Source: Phycisphaerales bacterium (GTDB lineage: Bacteria; Planctomycetota; Phycisphaerae; UBA1845; Fen-1342). From it: a stretch of 62,125 nucleotides of DNA. Position 1 is the stretch's first letter. Every line of letters starts with the position of its first letter. A program made the position numbers and the translations under genes. This document shows positions 27,851 through 37,158 of this stretch, in pieces. The DNA is taken from assembly GCA_020427345.1 (NCBI GenBank), contig JAGQOO010000002.1, positions 1-62,125 on the forward strand. Reading direction: 5' to 3'. The notes below the pieces were generated by a model. It was not told where the DNA came from, did no database searches, and saw only the letters and a list, made by a program, of their open reading frames with translations.

Positions 27851-27939
27851 TTCGACGCGCGCCATGCCCTTTCCGTTCCCAAGTCCGTCCCCCCACGTTT
27901 GTGGGCCCCAACCGCCTGCCCAGTGTCTCGCGAAAGCAC

Positions 27940-27967
27940 GAGGCCGGGCTCAGACAAGCCCGGCCCC
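27940..27967 (-). terminator. Hairpin after the BtrH_N-like gene, possible terminator
   Basis: GGCCGGGCT pairs with AGCCCGGCC around a 5-base loop, 20 bases past the stop codon at 27987. The downstream minus-strand sequence is only mildly T-rich (CTCGTGCTTTC). Confidence 0.45.
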
Positions 27968-27986
27968 TTTGCTTCCACAAATCAGT

Positions 27987-29306
27987 CTACGCGCCGTCCG
28001 CCGCCTTTTGCAGCGCCGCCACCGCCTCGCGTTCGGCCGCGATGATCCCGCCTACGTGATCCGCGAGTTCGCCGAACAGCTTCAGCGCGGCCTCGGGCTC
28101 GATCGGCTCCGCCTCCGTCGGCGGCGCGTACAGACGCGAGAACTGCCCGCCCTCTCCGACACGCGGATCGTCCAGCCACTCCGAATAGCGATCCAGCAAT
28201 TCGCATCCGGATTCAACCGACGGCACGCCGCAGGAGGCGATGAAGTTGGACGCCGCCCGCCAGCGCTCACCCGCCGCGTCGAACGTTTTCGCCGCCGCGC
28301 CGAAGGCGCGATTGCCGGTCACCTCGCCGGCTTCTTCTAGAAACCGCGCGTACATCGGCCGACCGGCCGCCGGCGGCGTGAACTCGTGCTCGATGCCCTG
28401 AAACGTGCGCCGAAGCGCCAATGGGGCCCGCCCATCGGCGAACAGGCGCGGCCAGCCCTTCTTGTCTTTGGGATCCGTCATCAGGGTCTGCCACTTTTCA
28501 AGGCCGGCGAAACCGACATTCGAGGCGAAAGCCTTCCACGGCGACTTGAAGTAGCGTTCGATGGTGGCAGCAACGGCCTCGTAAACGGCGCCGCGCAGGT
28601 CCAGCTTCGCGCCACGATCGCTTACTGTCGCGAGGCGGTTTTTGGCCTGTTTGCGAGCGCCGCGCGCGCGGGCGAATCGCTCGCGCGTCAGACGGCGCGG
28701 CGCCAGGCCACCCTCATCAATCAGCAGGTCATCCCCCTCAACACCGGCGACGGCGACAACCGTCGGCGCGAAGCCCTGCATCGGACTCTTGCCGGATTCA
28801 TCCGCGAGAACGACGACATCGGCCACGGCCAGCGCGGGCCGACTATCGGCGATCGCCGCTTCGAGCGCCTTGGCCGCCGCTGCGGCACTCCCGGTTTCGC
28901 TGACGTCGAGCCCCGCGCCGGAGCGAGACAACGCGCCAAACACAAACGTGTCCGACATCGTCTCGTGGCGCGCGAGCACCGACAGCATCGGCGGAAGGCC
29001 CTTGTATTCAAACACCGCATACAAGAACCCGACGCCGCCGCCGAGGCCGGCCAGCATCGCCTCGCTGATGGGCTCGCCGTTGTGTTTAGCGATCAGGCCG
29101 GCCTGCGCGAGGAAGTTGCGCGCGGCGCCGGTGTCGCGGCAAACGCCGCCGGCGCAGCGATAGCCCGCAAACAGATTCGGGACCGCACCTGTGTCCGGAG
29201 TATCAGCGGACTTGGCAAGCAACTGGGCCCGGGCGGCGGTGTAGCGTTCGCCGGTCTTGACCATGCGCTCGCGCACACGGGCCTTGAAATCACGATTCTT
29301 CGTCAT
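27987..29306 (-). CDS. BtrH_N-like domain protein
   Basis: 439 residues. The first about 35 (KNRDFKARVRERMVKTGERY) form the short basic helix seen at the start of several families in soil bacteria. Residues about 50-190 resemble a BtrH N-terminal domain: GYRCAGGVCRDTGAARNFL, EAMLAGLGGGVGFLYAVFEY and HETMSDTFV. BtrH-type domains are papain-like acyltransferases or peptidases in butirosin biosynthesis. Here Cys residues occur at YRCAGGVC, but the catalytic set cannot be confirmed by eye. The C-terminal half (SPWKAFASNVGFAGLEKW, GGQFSRLYAP) resembles the companion DUF4872 region. The start at 29306 has GGAG 9 bases upstream; a longer frame to 29423 lacks one. No biosynthetic cluster is adjacent, so the substrate is unknown. 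Confidence 0.65.
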   Translation of the reverse strand: MTKNRDFKARVRERMVKTGERYTAARAQLLAKSADTPDTGAVPNLFAGYRCAGGVCRDTGAARNFLAQAGLIAKHNGEPISEAMLAGLGGGVGFLYAVFEYKGLPPMLSVLARHETMSDTFVFGALSRSGAGLDVSETGSAAAAAKALEAAIADSRPALAVADVVVLADESGKSPMQGFAPTVVAVAGVEGDDLLIDEGGLAPRRLTRERFARARGARKQAKNRLATVSDRGAKLDLRGAVYEAVAATIERYFKSPWKAFASNVGFAGLEKWQTLMTDPKDKKGWPRLFADGRAPLALRRTFQGIEHEFTPPAAGRPMYARFLEEAGEVTGNRAFGAAAKTFDAAGERWRAASNFIASCGVPSVESGCELLDRYSEWLDDPRVGEGGQFSRLYAPPTEAEPIEPEAALKLFGELADHVGGIIAAEREAVAALQKAADGA

Positions 29307-29539
29307 GTCGACAACTCCATTCCATAGGTCAATCGCTCCGCCCGCCCGCGGTTCGCGCTGACCAGAATGGACCTCGACAAGGAAGCTTGCTTCCGGAAGG
29401 GCGGTGCCCTCCTTTGCCCTCACAAGCGACCCAGAGCGGTGGATCGAAGAGAGTTCAGCGCCGGAATCACGCTGAAATCAGATTAGCTGATCGACGGCGT
29501 CGATACAACCGCGTTCACAGGCGCGAGTGAGCTACGCCG

Positions 29540-30394
29540 CTACGCGGTTTCGGACGAGCTTCCGTTCGTCGGGCCATCCGCCCATTTCAGCTTGCCGCGC
29601 AGCGCTCGCCAGATGGAGTGCGTCGGATTACGCACCAGCAGGAAATCCGCGCCATAGCGCCGAATCGTCAGCCGATCGCCCTCGGCGAAGGGCTCCTGCA
29701 GGCGACCATCAACCGAAACGGTCGTGCCGTGGTTCGTTTCGTGCGGAACAATCGTGATTTCCCGACCCACATCCACCGCAACCGGCCGGAAGCTCAGCGC
29801 GTGCGGGCAGATCGGCGTCAGCAGCATCGACTGCGCAGTGGGTTCCAGAATCGGCCCGCCGGCGGAGAGATTATGCGCGGTCGACCCCGACGCTGTCGCC
29901 GTGATGAGCCCATCACCGCGCACGGTCATCACCTGATCACTATCCGAACGCACTTCCAACACGATCATCCGGAACGGCGGCCCCGCCAGCACGACGCAGT
30001 CATTCACTGCCGGCGTCTGAAACACGCCGCCATTCGCGCGTTCAAGCCGCACATCCAGCATGACGCGGCGCGTCACCGGCGGCTCGGCAAACAAAAAGTC
30101 CCCGCCGGACTCGAGCTGGTCCATCGTGAAATCGGCGAGAAAGCCAAGCTTACCGAGGTTGACGCCGATAATCGGAATCTGGGTCAGGCCCAAGCCATGA
30201 ACCGCGGAGATGAGCGTGCCATCGCCGCCGAGCACGAACAACAAGTCGGGGTTGAAGGCGAGCGTTCTAGCGCTGTCGTAGGTCAGCTCACAAAAGGCGA
30301 GTTCCGCGCGACCCGCGAGCCACACGCGAAGCCGCTCCAGCGTAGCCTGCGCGAGCCGCTTTTCAGGAGACCCAATGATCGCGACTCGTTTCAA
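29540..30394 (-). CDS. nadK: NAD kinase
   Basis: Phosphorylates NAD to NADP in the cytosol. 284 residues with the GGDGT motif at 56-60, the VNDCVVL acidic motif and the glycine-rich SGSTAHNLSAGGPI loop, all diagnostic. The start is a TTG (MKRVAIIGS) with a strong GGGGAG site 5 bases upstream; no upstream ATG fits as well. It stands between the BtrH_N-like gene and the first of the large secreted proteins, with no evident operon partner. Confidence 0.95.
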   Translation of the reverse strand: MKRVAIIGSPEKRLAQATLERLRVWLAGRAELAFCELTYDSARTLAFNPDLLFVLGGDGTLISAVHGLGLTQIPIIGVNLGKLGFLADFTMDQLESGGDFLFAEPPVTRRVMLDVRLERANGGVFQTPAVNDCVVLAGPPFRMIVLEVRSDSDQVMTVRGDGLITATASGSTAHNLSAGGPILEPTAQSMLLTPICPHALSFRPVAVDVGREITIVPHETNHGTTVSVDGRLQEPFAEGDRLTIRRYGADFLLVRNPTHSIWRALRGKLKWADGPTNGSSSETA

Positions 30395-30496
30395 AGCTGC
30401 TCCCCACTGCTACGCGCTAATGCGCAGTCGTCATCATCCCCGCGATATCGCCATGATCGTATTATCAGGAATAACGCGCTGGTTTGCCACGCGGTC

Positions 30497-33400
30497 TCAC
30501 GGACAGGCGACGCCGAAATGCGCGAGCAGGCCCGCCAGATCGGCAAGATTCACAAACCCGTCGTGATTGAAGTCCGCCCGCGCATCATATTGGGGGTCAC
30601 CCTCGCGTGATCCGAACCGCGCCAGTATCGCCGCCAAATCCGCCAGGTCGACGAATCCGTTCCCGTCAATATCCTCACACGGCTGCGCATCCTCGCACGG
30701 ATCTTCGCTCAGCGGCTGTTCCAGACGCCACGCCAGCCCGACCTGCAACGCCGACTGCGCAATCGCCACGCCTTCGACGCCATCCGGGCTCTCGATCCCG
30801 ATGGTCCAGTCAGTCGGCGACGACGGAGTGGCGAGCTGGAGATACCGAAACTCAATCGAGCTATCAGACTCGTAGAGAATCGCCTCAAACGTCATGGCCG
30901 CGTTGAGGTTCCCTTCATCCGCGGCTTGCGGCAGCTTGTTCCATTGCACAATCAACTGGCGGTCCGGGGCGACGCCGCGCACCTCGCGGTAGATTCCGGC
31001 AAATGCGTCGCGGGCCGACAGGTCATCCCACAACGGCGCGATAAACCCGTCGGGCGTGCGCGTCGAGTTGGGAATCGTGTCATTGCTGGCGTCATCCAGG
31101 TCCGTCCCGAAACTCATGTACCCGTTGGAAGAAACGCCGATGTTCACAAATGGCTGGTTATAGAACGTGAACGAAAACCCGATCGGAATCACGACGCCGG
31201 CGTCGTCCGCCGAGGATATTGCCGTAATCAGAGTTCCGGTCGAACTGATGTCGATAAACGGCGCCGGGGACCCGATGAACCCGTCGGCGCTGGGCCACCG
31301 CTCGCCACACGCCGTCCCAACGCCCGCGAACACGCCGCCAAGCAGCCCGCATCCGGCCTGCGTCGTCAGTTCGCAAGTCCCGCCGAGACAACATGCGCCG
31401 ACCGGCTCGCACAGCGTCGCGGAACCGGCGCAGGACACACCGCCGGTAACGGTCAGTTCGAACCGCCCCGTCCCGCCGACGCCGTGCACCATCGCGTAGT
31501 ACTCAGCGCCGAACTGCGTGCAGAAGCTGACCATGCTGAGCCGCCGCTGGCCGCGCAAGTCACACGCGGCTCCGCCGGTGGTGCTGTCGTCGTTCGAGGC
31601 GATGCAGGTCAGGGCGTCGCAGTCGCCACAGTACACGCTGATTCGCGTGTCGATGTCGCTCGCCGGGTGACAGGTGGACACGGTCATCTCGCCGCCGTCG
31701 CCAAGAACGGAATACCAGACGCCCGGGCTGATTACCCCGACGCCGCACCCGGACGGCACGTTGTCGCTGGTCGCGAAGGCGGTCGTGTTCACGAAGTGAG
31801 CCGGAATCACGTCGCAGAAAATGGCGGAGGCGCAATCGTCCGGGTAGTTGCCGCAAGTAGCCGCGCTGCACTGGGATTGGGGCCCACCCCACACGCCCGA
31901 CAGGCTGTTCGGCTCTTCACATCGCGGTCGCGTAACGGCCTCCACGCAACTGCCGTCAGGCAGGCAGCACGCGCCGACATCGCACGGACAAGCGATTGTC
32001 AGCGTGTAGTCCTGCCGCGCGGCGTCGTCATTGACGGTTACCTGCAAGTACACAATCTCGCCGAGTTCCAGCGCCGGCAGACACAGCGATGTCCCACTGT
32101 CGCAATCGAGCCTCGCGCACCGCAGCGGCTGCAGCGCCCCGCACACGCCGCGATACGCCGAAACCTCCGCCGACCGCGGCTGATCGCCGCATAACGTCAC
32201 GACGGCGGACGTGTCCTCCGCCAAGAATCGATACCACAACGAGCCGACAAAGCCCGCATCGACGCACGCGCCGAGTGGATCATCAAACTCGCGTTGCGCG
32301 AGGTCCATGTGGGCGATTGCCGATTCCCCGCAATTCAGAAAAAGCGCATCGGCACAGGCGTCATTGTCATGAGCGGGGCAATCCGCGCAAACGGATCCAT
32401 CCCCCTGATAGGACAGATACGGCCCGTTCGGGTCGAGCGGACAGTCCACACGGGCGCGAAGCTCGCATCGACCATCGCGGAAACAACACGCGCCGACCGG
32501 ACACTCGCAGTCGAGTTGAACCGTCACAAGCGACGACGTCGACAACGCGTCGTGCATCCCGACGCGAACAAAATACTCCGTGCCGGGCAGCAACCCCGTC
32601 GCGCACAGCAGCGATCGCTGCGGCGGACAAACGACGTCGTTCAAATCACCCGCATCTTCATCGCAATCGCGCAGGGCCGTACAGGCGGTCCACAGCGACA
32701 GCGTCGTGTCGACCAGTCCGGGCGTGGCGCACGTGCTGATCCGCGCGGAGTCGCCGGCCGCGGTGAACCGAAACCAGGCGGCCCGATCGTCTTCCGACCC
32801 GCAAATGAAAATCGGCCCGCCGTTGAGCGTGTATTCCGCCAGATCGACCTGGATCGGCATGCCGCAGGTCAGCCCGATGGCGCCGATGCACGCGTCGTTG
32901 TCGGGTGGCTGCGGACAGGCGACCTCAAAACAGTCGCTGCCGCGCCCTTGAAACACGCCGTCTTCGTTCTCGCACTCCAGCGGCTCGCGAAACACGCACG
33001 AGCCGTCGTGCAAACAACACGCCCCAATGTCACAATTCGCCCCGCCGCAGCTGACGCTGTCGCCCGCGTACGCGCCGCCCTTTGTCGCACAATGCGCCGG
33101 CGAAATCACCTCGCACGAGCCATCAGTGAAGCAACACGCGCCGGATACGCAGTTGCAATCGCTATCCAACACATACAGGCCTTCCGAACCGGCGTGCGCA
33201 GCGATCTGAATGTAATATGTGTTGCCGACGAACAGATTGGAAAAGCAGAACTCCGGCAACAGGCCGCAATCGTCTTCATTGCACGCGAGCGGAAACAGCG
33301 AGTTGCAGCGGCTTCCGTACAGCGTCATCACCGCGTCGCCACCATCACTTGCGCATGTCGACAGGCGAATGGAACCAGAATTCGCGCGAAACCGATACCA

Positions 33401-33604
33401 AACCGCGCCCGACAACATCGCGCCGGGGCGCGCACAGGCCGGCGCGGGCTCCGTCGGCGCAATCGTCGCGTCGCTCAGGTCAACGAGAATCATCTGGCCG
33501 CAGGTGTACCCGATGGCGTTGACACAATCATCATTCGAGGGTTGAGCGCACGCGGCCACGGCTGCGAGCAGGACGAAACCGAACGTCGTCAGCCGTGTCA
33601 GCAC
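30497..33604 (-). CDS. Large secreted Cys-rich multi-module protein with dockerin-like C-terminus
   Basis: 1,035 residues of unknown function. A signal peptide (MLTRLTTFGFVLLAAVAACA) leads into several modules. The PSNDDCVNAIG type (about 120 residues, each with WYRF and STC motifs) occurs about four times. Between them are short GACCxxDGSC Cys-rich units ending in a CxxxxC. Then comes a beta-rich domain (FTFYNQPFVNIGVSSNGYMSF, PLWDDLSARD) like the nidogen-type modules of its neighbours, and a dockerin-like pair (CEDIDGNGFVDLADLAAILA) ending in VACP. I chose the GTG at 33604, preceded by GAGG at 7 bases, over the TTG at 33622, which has no SD. It heads the block of tandem paralogues that continues to 43082. 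Confidence 0.78.
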   Translation of the reverse strand: MLTRLTTFGFVLLAAVAACAQPSNDDCVNAIGYTCGQMILVDLSDATIAPTEPAPACARPGAMLSGAVWYRFRANSGSIRLSTCASDGGDAVMTLYGSRCNSLFPLACNEDDCGLLPEFCFSNLFVGNTYYIQIAAHAGSEGLYVLDSDCNCVSGACCFTDGSCEVISPAHCATKGGAYAGDSVSCGGANCDIGACCLHDGSCVFREPLECENEDGVFQGRGSDCFEVACPQPPDNDACIGAIGLTCGMPIQVDLAEYTLNGGPIFICGSEDDRAAWFRFTAAGDSARISTCATPGLVDTTLSLWTACTALRDCDEDAGDLNDVVCPPQRSLLCATGLLPGTEYFVRVGMHDALSTSSLVTVQLDCECPVGACCFRDGRCELRARVDCPLDPNGPYLSYQGDGSVCADCPAHDNDACADALFLNCGESAIAHMDLAQREFDDPLGACVDAGFVGSLWYRFLAEDTSAVVTLCGDQPRSAEVSAYRGVCGALQPLRCARLDCDSGTSLCLPALELGEIVYLQVTVNDDAARQDYTLTIACPCDVGACCLPDGSCVEAVTRPRCEEPNSLSGVWGGPQSQCSAATCGNYPDDCASAIFCDVIPAHFVNTTAFATSDNVPSGCGVGVISPGVWYSVLGDGGEMTVSTCHPASDIDTRISVYCGDCDALTCIASNDDSTTGGAACDLRGQRRLSMVSFCTQFGAEYYAMVHGVGGTGRFELTVTGGVSCAGSATLCEPVGACCLGGTCELTTQAGCGLLGGVFAGVGTACGERWPSADGFIGSPAPFIDISSTGTLITAISSADDAGVVIPIGFSFTFYNQPFVNIGVSSNGYMSFGTDLDDASNDTIPNSTRTPDGFIAPLWDDLSARDAFAGIYREVRGVAPDRQLIVQWNKLPQAADEGNLNAAMTFEAILYESDSSIEFRYLQLATPSSPTDWTIGIESPDGVEGVAIAQSALQVGLAWRLEQPLSEDPCEDAQPCEDIDGNGFVDLADLAAILARFGSREGDPQYDARADFNHDGFVNLADLAGLLAHFGVACP

Positions 33605-33711
33605 AAAAAAGCCTCGCGACAATAAGCTTGTTGCGTCACTAGGAAAGGCGCATTCGGGACTTACGTCCCTTCAGCGCCAGAAATAGTATCAAACAGGTCG
33701 CCACTGCTCTA

Positions 33712-33756
33712 GAAAAAAAAGAGCGACGCCGCGCGTTCGATGGAACGCGCGGCGTC
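33712..33756 (-). terminator. Intrinsic terminator of the gene ending at 33787
   Basis: A perfect 14-bp stem (33725-33738 with 33743-33756, core GACGCCGCGCG) with loop CATC is followed on the minus strand by eight T. Its core is shared with the terminators of the next three genes. Confidence 0.92.
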
Positions 33757-33786
33757 GGAAGTGCTTCACTGCTTAGCGCTTATCGC

Positions 33787-35190
33787 TTACGGGCAGGGCA
33801 ATCCGAACAGCGACAGCAGCAGCGCCAGGTCGCTCAGGTCGACCGTGCCGCTGGTGTCGAAGTCGGGAACCGGGTCGTAGCCCGGGTCGCCCACTGAGCG
33901 ACCAAACGCCGCGATCAGCCGCGCCAGGTCGGACAGGTCAACCAGACCGCTGTTGTCCATATCCGGGCAGGGCTCCTGGTCGTCGCACGGGCTCATGACC
34001 ATCATCGGCTCAATGCGATAGCACGAGCCGTTGGTGATGGACGCGCCCGAAACCGAGAACCCGTCCGTCCCATCTTCGTTTTCGATGCCGATCGTGTAGT
34101 CGCCCGCCGGGGTTTCCGGCGCAACGTCCAGGTAACGGAATTCGATCGCGTTCGAACCCTCGAACAGGATGCCCTGGAAAGTAAACAACGGAGTCGTGGT
34201 GTTGAACTGCGGCACTGCGTTCCACTGCACGATGAACCGCCGATTCGGCGCCGAGCCACGCGTCTCGATGAACACGTCGCCACTCGTTCCCGGGTTGAAG
34301 TCATCCCACAGCGGAGCAATAAACCGGTTCGGAATCGCCGCGCTAGGAATCGGATCGTTCGAGAAGTCATCCGCGTCCGCCTCGGTCGTCGGCGGCAACG
34401 CCAGCAGGCCGTTCGAACTGACCCAGATCGAGTTGTAGCTGATGCCGTAGAACGTAAAGTTAAACGGAAGTGATATCTCCTCGGCGTTATCGTCGCCAGA
34501 GCTCGCGAACGACGCCAACGAGCCCGTTCCGCTGATATCCTCGAACGAATTCGAGCAGGTCATAAAGCCGGTGTAGCCGCCGTCGCCGCAATCGGTATTG
34601 TCACCGAGGTAGCTGCCGCCGGCGTTGGCGCAGCCGATGCGCGTATTGATCGTGCAGCCGGCGCTCGTGCAGCAGGCGCCCGTCGGCAGGCAGCCGATCG
34701 CGCCCGAGCACTGCTGGCCATCCGAGGACACGATCAATTCAAAAGCGCCGACCGCGCCGTTATAGCCCTGGACCAGAATCAGGTAGTTGGCGCCCGCCTG
34801 CGAGCAGAACGTGACGCGAGAAGGAAGGCCGATCCCGCGCGGGAAATTGCAGTCGGGATTGCCGAAGTCGTCGTCGTTGCCACCGATGCACGTGGGCGTA
34901 TCGCACGAGTTGCAGTACACGTTCAGCTTGGAGTCAAAGTCGGTGTTCTCGCTGCATGTCGTGACGGTGATTGTCGTGCCGTCACCCACCAGCAGATACC
35001 AGACGCCGGGCGCGGTAATCGTCGTGCCGCAGGTGCCAAATGTCGTGTCGTCCGTCGCGGTGCTTGTGTCGCCAAACACGCTCCCGCTCAGCGACGAGAG
35101 CCCGATCGCGTCCGAACAGTCGTCGTTGTTGACGCCGGCCATCGCCGCCGGAGCGATCGCCAGCAATCCAACCAAAATCAGCTTCTTCAT
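33787..35190 (-). CDS. Secreted paralogue A with beta-rich module and dockerin-like C-terminus
   Basis: 467 residues. After the signal peptide (MKKLILVGLLAIAPAAMA) comes one NNDDCSDAIGLSSL module with repeated Cys and a WYLLVGDGTT motif, a GACCTSAGC Cys-rich unit, and a beta-rich domain (FTFYGISYNSIWVSSNGLL, FIAPLWDDF, RRFIVQWNAVPQF, IEFRYLDV). The C-terminal dockerin-like pair begins EPCPDMDNSG and ends LPCP. The start at 35190 is supported by AAGGGGAAGC; the longer frame to 35304 runs through unrelated sequence. It is the shortest of three close tandem paralogues. Function unknown; a surface or matrix role is plausible. Confidence 0.8.
   Translation of the reverse strand: MKKLILVGLLAIAPAAMAGVNNDDCSDAIGLSSLSGSVFGDTSTATDDTTFGTCGTTITAPGVWYLLVGDGTTITVTTCSENTDFDSKLNVYCNSCDTPTCIGGNDDDFGNPDCNFPRGIGLPSRVTFCSQAGANYLILVQGYNGAVGAFELIVSSDGQQCSGAIGCLPTGACCTSAGCTINTRIGCANAGGSYLGDNTDCGDGGYTGFMTCSNSFEDISGTGSLASFASSGDDNAEEISLPFNFTFYGISYNSIWVSSNGLLALPPTTEADADDFSNDPIPSAAIPNRFIAPLWDDFNPGTSGDVFIETRGSAPNRRFIVQWNAVPQFNTTTPLFTFQGILFEGSNAIEFRYLDVAPETPAGDYTIGIENEDGTDGFSVSGASITNGSCYRIEPMMVMSPCDDQEPCPDMDNSGLVDLSDLARLIAAFGRSVGDPGYDPVPDFDTSGTVDLSDLALLLSLFGLPCP
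33790..33960. repeat. Near-identical 3' coding block, copy 1 of 3
   Basis: The last about 170 bases of gene 33787-35190 are nearly identical to the ends of the two following genes (35405-35590, 37160-37360). The high DNA identity indicates recent tandem duplication or gene conversion. Confidence 0.85.
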
Positions 35191-35341
35191 GCGCGCTTCC
35201 CCTTGTTGTAATTGGAACCTCGAATCGACTCGCCATCGACGTGAATCCCACCGCACGACCGCACTAGCGACCGAATCTGCATCATACCGGTCCGCCCGCG
35301 TCAATACATGCCAACTTGATACATCTGCATCGAAAATGAAA

Positions 35342-35372
35342 GACGCCGCGCGAAGAGCGTTCGCGCGGCGTC
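35342..35372 (-). terminator. Intrinsic terminator of the gene ending at 35404
   Basis: A 13-bp stem (GACGCCGCGCGAA with TTCGCGCGGCGTC) and a 5-base loop, followed on the minus strand by TTTCATTTTCG. It shares its core with the neighbouring terminators. Confidence 0.85.
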
Positions 35373-35383
35373 GAAACTGCCTC

Positions 35384-35399
35384 TAGTTATCGCCCCTTG
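35384..35399 (-). other. Conserved 3'-UTR element of the paralogue block
   Basis: On the minus strand CAAGGGGCGATAACTA lies between the stop codon and the terminator. Near copies occur at 37140-37153 and 39251-39266; a degenerate one precedes the terminator at 33712. It may be a relic of the ribosome site of a duplicated downstream gene (compare AAGGGGCGATA before the thioredoxin gene). Confidence 0.5.
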
Positions 35400-35403
35400 A
35401 CGG

Positions 35404-36960
35404 CTACGGGCAGGGCAGGCCGAACAGCGACAGCAGCAGCGCCAGGTCGCTCAGGTCGACCGTGCCGCTGTTGTCAAAGTCAGGAACCGGGTCGTAGCCC
35501 GGATCGCCGACCGAGCGGCCGAACGACGCGATCAAGCGCGCCAAGTCGGACAGGTCCACCAGACCGCTGTTGTCCATATCCGGGCAGGGCTCGACGTTGT
35601 CACACGGATTCATCGAGACGAGCGCCTCGATCCGGAAGCACGATCCGCTGACGATGGAAGCGTCAGACACCGAGTATCCCTCGGTACCGTCGTCGTTTTC
35701 GATGCCGATCGAGTAATCGCCCGCTCCGCCGTTCGGTCGAACAACGGTCAGGTAGCGGAACTCGATGTCATTCGAGCTTTCGAACAGGATCGCCTGGAAC
35801 GTCATCGCGAAGTTGATATCCGAGCCGTCGCCGAGCTGCGGCACATCTTCCCACTGCACGATGAAGCGGCGGTTGGGCGCCGCGCCGCGCGTCTCGGTGA
35901 GCACGCTGGCGAACGTCGGCGTCGTATGCAGGTCATCCCAAAGCGGCGCGATGAACCGGTTCGGGAGAGTCGTCGACGGAATCGGATCATTCGAGAAGTC
36001 GTCCGCTTCCGCCTCCGTACTCGGCGGGAACTGCATCAGGCCGTTGGAACCGATCCACACCGAGTTGTAGCTCGTCCCGAAGAACGTGAACGAGAACGGC
36101 ATTGGGACTTCTTCGGCGTTGTCATCGCCCGAGCTCGCAAAGCCCGCGACCGCGCCCGTGCCGCTGATATCTTCCAGTTCATTGGCGCACGCCATAAACG
36201 TGGAGTAACTGACATCTCCACAGTTCGTTCCGTCGCCGGAGTAGCTGCCGCTGACGTTCCCGCAGCCTTCCTCCGTCAGGATCGAGCAACCGCTCGCTGT
36301 GCAGCAGGCGCCGGTCGGGCAGTCCACGGTATCGCAGCTGGAGTTGTCACCGTAATACGTGCCGCCCGCATTGTCGCAGTCGCCTTCGGACAGGACCAGG
36401 CAGCCGCTATCGGTGCAGCACGCGCCGGTCGGGAGGCAGGCGATCGCGCCCGTGCACGGCTGGCCATCAGAACGGATCGTCAATTCAAACTCGCCGACCG
36501 CGTTGTTGAAGCCCTGCACGAGGATGTAGTACTGCCCGCCGTTCTGGCTGCAGAAGCGTACAAACGACGCGCGGTTGGCGGTGCTGCCGGTTTCCGGAAT
36601 CACGCAATTCGGATCGGTCACGCCGGATGGCGACCCGTCGTCATTTCCGGCCACGCAGGTCGGTAGATCGCACGAACTGCAATACACATTGATCTTCGTG
36701 TCATAGTTCGTGATATCGCTGCCACACGTCGTGATTTCAATCGTTGTGCCGTCACCAATAAAGCTGTACCACACGCCGGGCGCGCTAAGCGTCGTTCCGC
36801 ACGTCGCAAAGCCCGTTTCAGTCGAGGCGAGGCTGGTGTCGCCCGCCACATGCGAATTCAGTGACGAGAACATGATCGCGTCGGCACAGTCGTCATTGCT
36901 GATACCCGCAAACGCCGCCGGAGCGATCGCGAGCAAACCTACCAGTACCAGTTTTTTCAT
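35404..36960 (-). CDS. Secreted paralogue B with two Cys-rich units and dockerin-like C-terminus
   Basis: 518 residues, closely related to paralogue A. It has the same signal peptide type (MKKLVLVGLLAIAPAAFA), one NDDCADAIMFSSL module with WYSFIGDGTT, then two GACCTxSGC units rather than one, the same beta-rich domain (FTFFGTSYNSVWIGSNGLM, FIAPLWDDLHT, RRFIVQWEDVPQLG) and the same dockerin-like pair ending LPCP. The start at 36960 follows AAGGGGAAGC; the frame to 37035 lacks an upstream site. The extra Cys-rich unit and slightly different loops suggest duplication followed by module gain. Function unknown. Confidence 0.8.
   Translation of the reverse strand: MKKLVLVGLLAIAPAAFAGISNDDCADAIMFSSLNSHVAGDTSLASTETGFATCGTTLSAPGVWYSFIGDGTTIEITTCGSDITNYDTKINVYCSSCDLPTCVAGNDDGSPSGVTDPNCVIPETGSTANRASFVRFCSQNGGQYYILVQGFNNAVGEFELTIRSDGQPCTGAIACLPTGACCTDSGCLVLSEGDCDNAGGTYYGDNSSCDTVDCPTGACCTASGCSILTEEGCGNVSGSYSGDGTNCGDVSYSTFMACANELEDISGTGAVAGFASSGDDNAEEVPMPFSFTFFGTSYNSVWIGSNGLMQFPPSTEAEADDFSNDPIPSTTLPNRFIAPLWDDLHTTPTFASVLTETRGAAPNRRFIVQWEDVPQLGDGSDINFAMTFQAILFESSNDIEFRYLTVVRPNGGAGDYSIGIENDDGTEGYSVSDASIVSGSCFRIEALVSMNPCDNVEPCPDMDNSGLVDLSDLARLIASFGRSVGDPGYDPVPDFDNSGTVDLSDLALLLSLFGLPCP
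35405..35590. repeat. Near-identical 3' coding block, copy 2 of 3
   Basis: Coding end of gene 35404-36960, nearly the same as the blocks at 33790-33960 and 37160-37360. Confidence 0.85.
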
Positions 36961-37091
36961 TCGTGCTTCCCCTTTTTCATTCCGAGACTTGACACGACTC
37001 GGATTCGACACGACAGGTCGCAGAACCCCAGACATGAGATTGTACGGGGAGCGCCCTTGCGAATGTACCCTTTCCTGCGCGCTTTCGCGAC

Positions 37092-37126
37092 AAAAAAAAC
37101 GCCGCGCGAATCGCTTCGCGCGGCGT
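37092..37126 (-). terminator. Intrinsic terminator of the gene ending at 37159
   Basis: A 12-bp stem (ACGCCGCGCGAA with TTCGCGCGGCGT) and a 4-base loop, followed on the minus strand by eight T. Confidence 0.92.
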
Positions 37127-37158
37127 CAGAACGTACTCTGAGTTATCGCCCCTGTTGG

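Noticed and set aside
30926-33625. Long plus-strand open frames (30926-32194 and 32294-33625)
   Set aside because: Both are antisense to the large secreted protein on the minus strand, are Arg/Ala-rich and have no ribosome site or domain.
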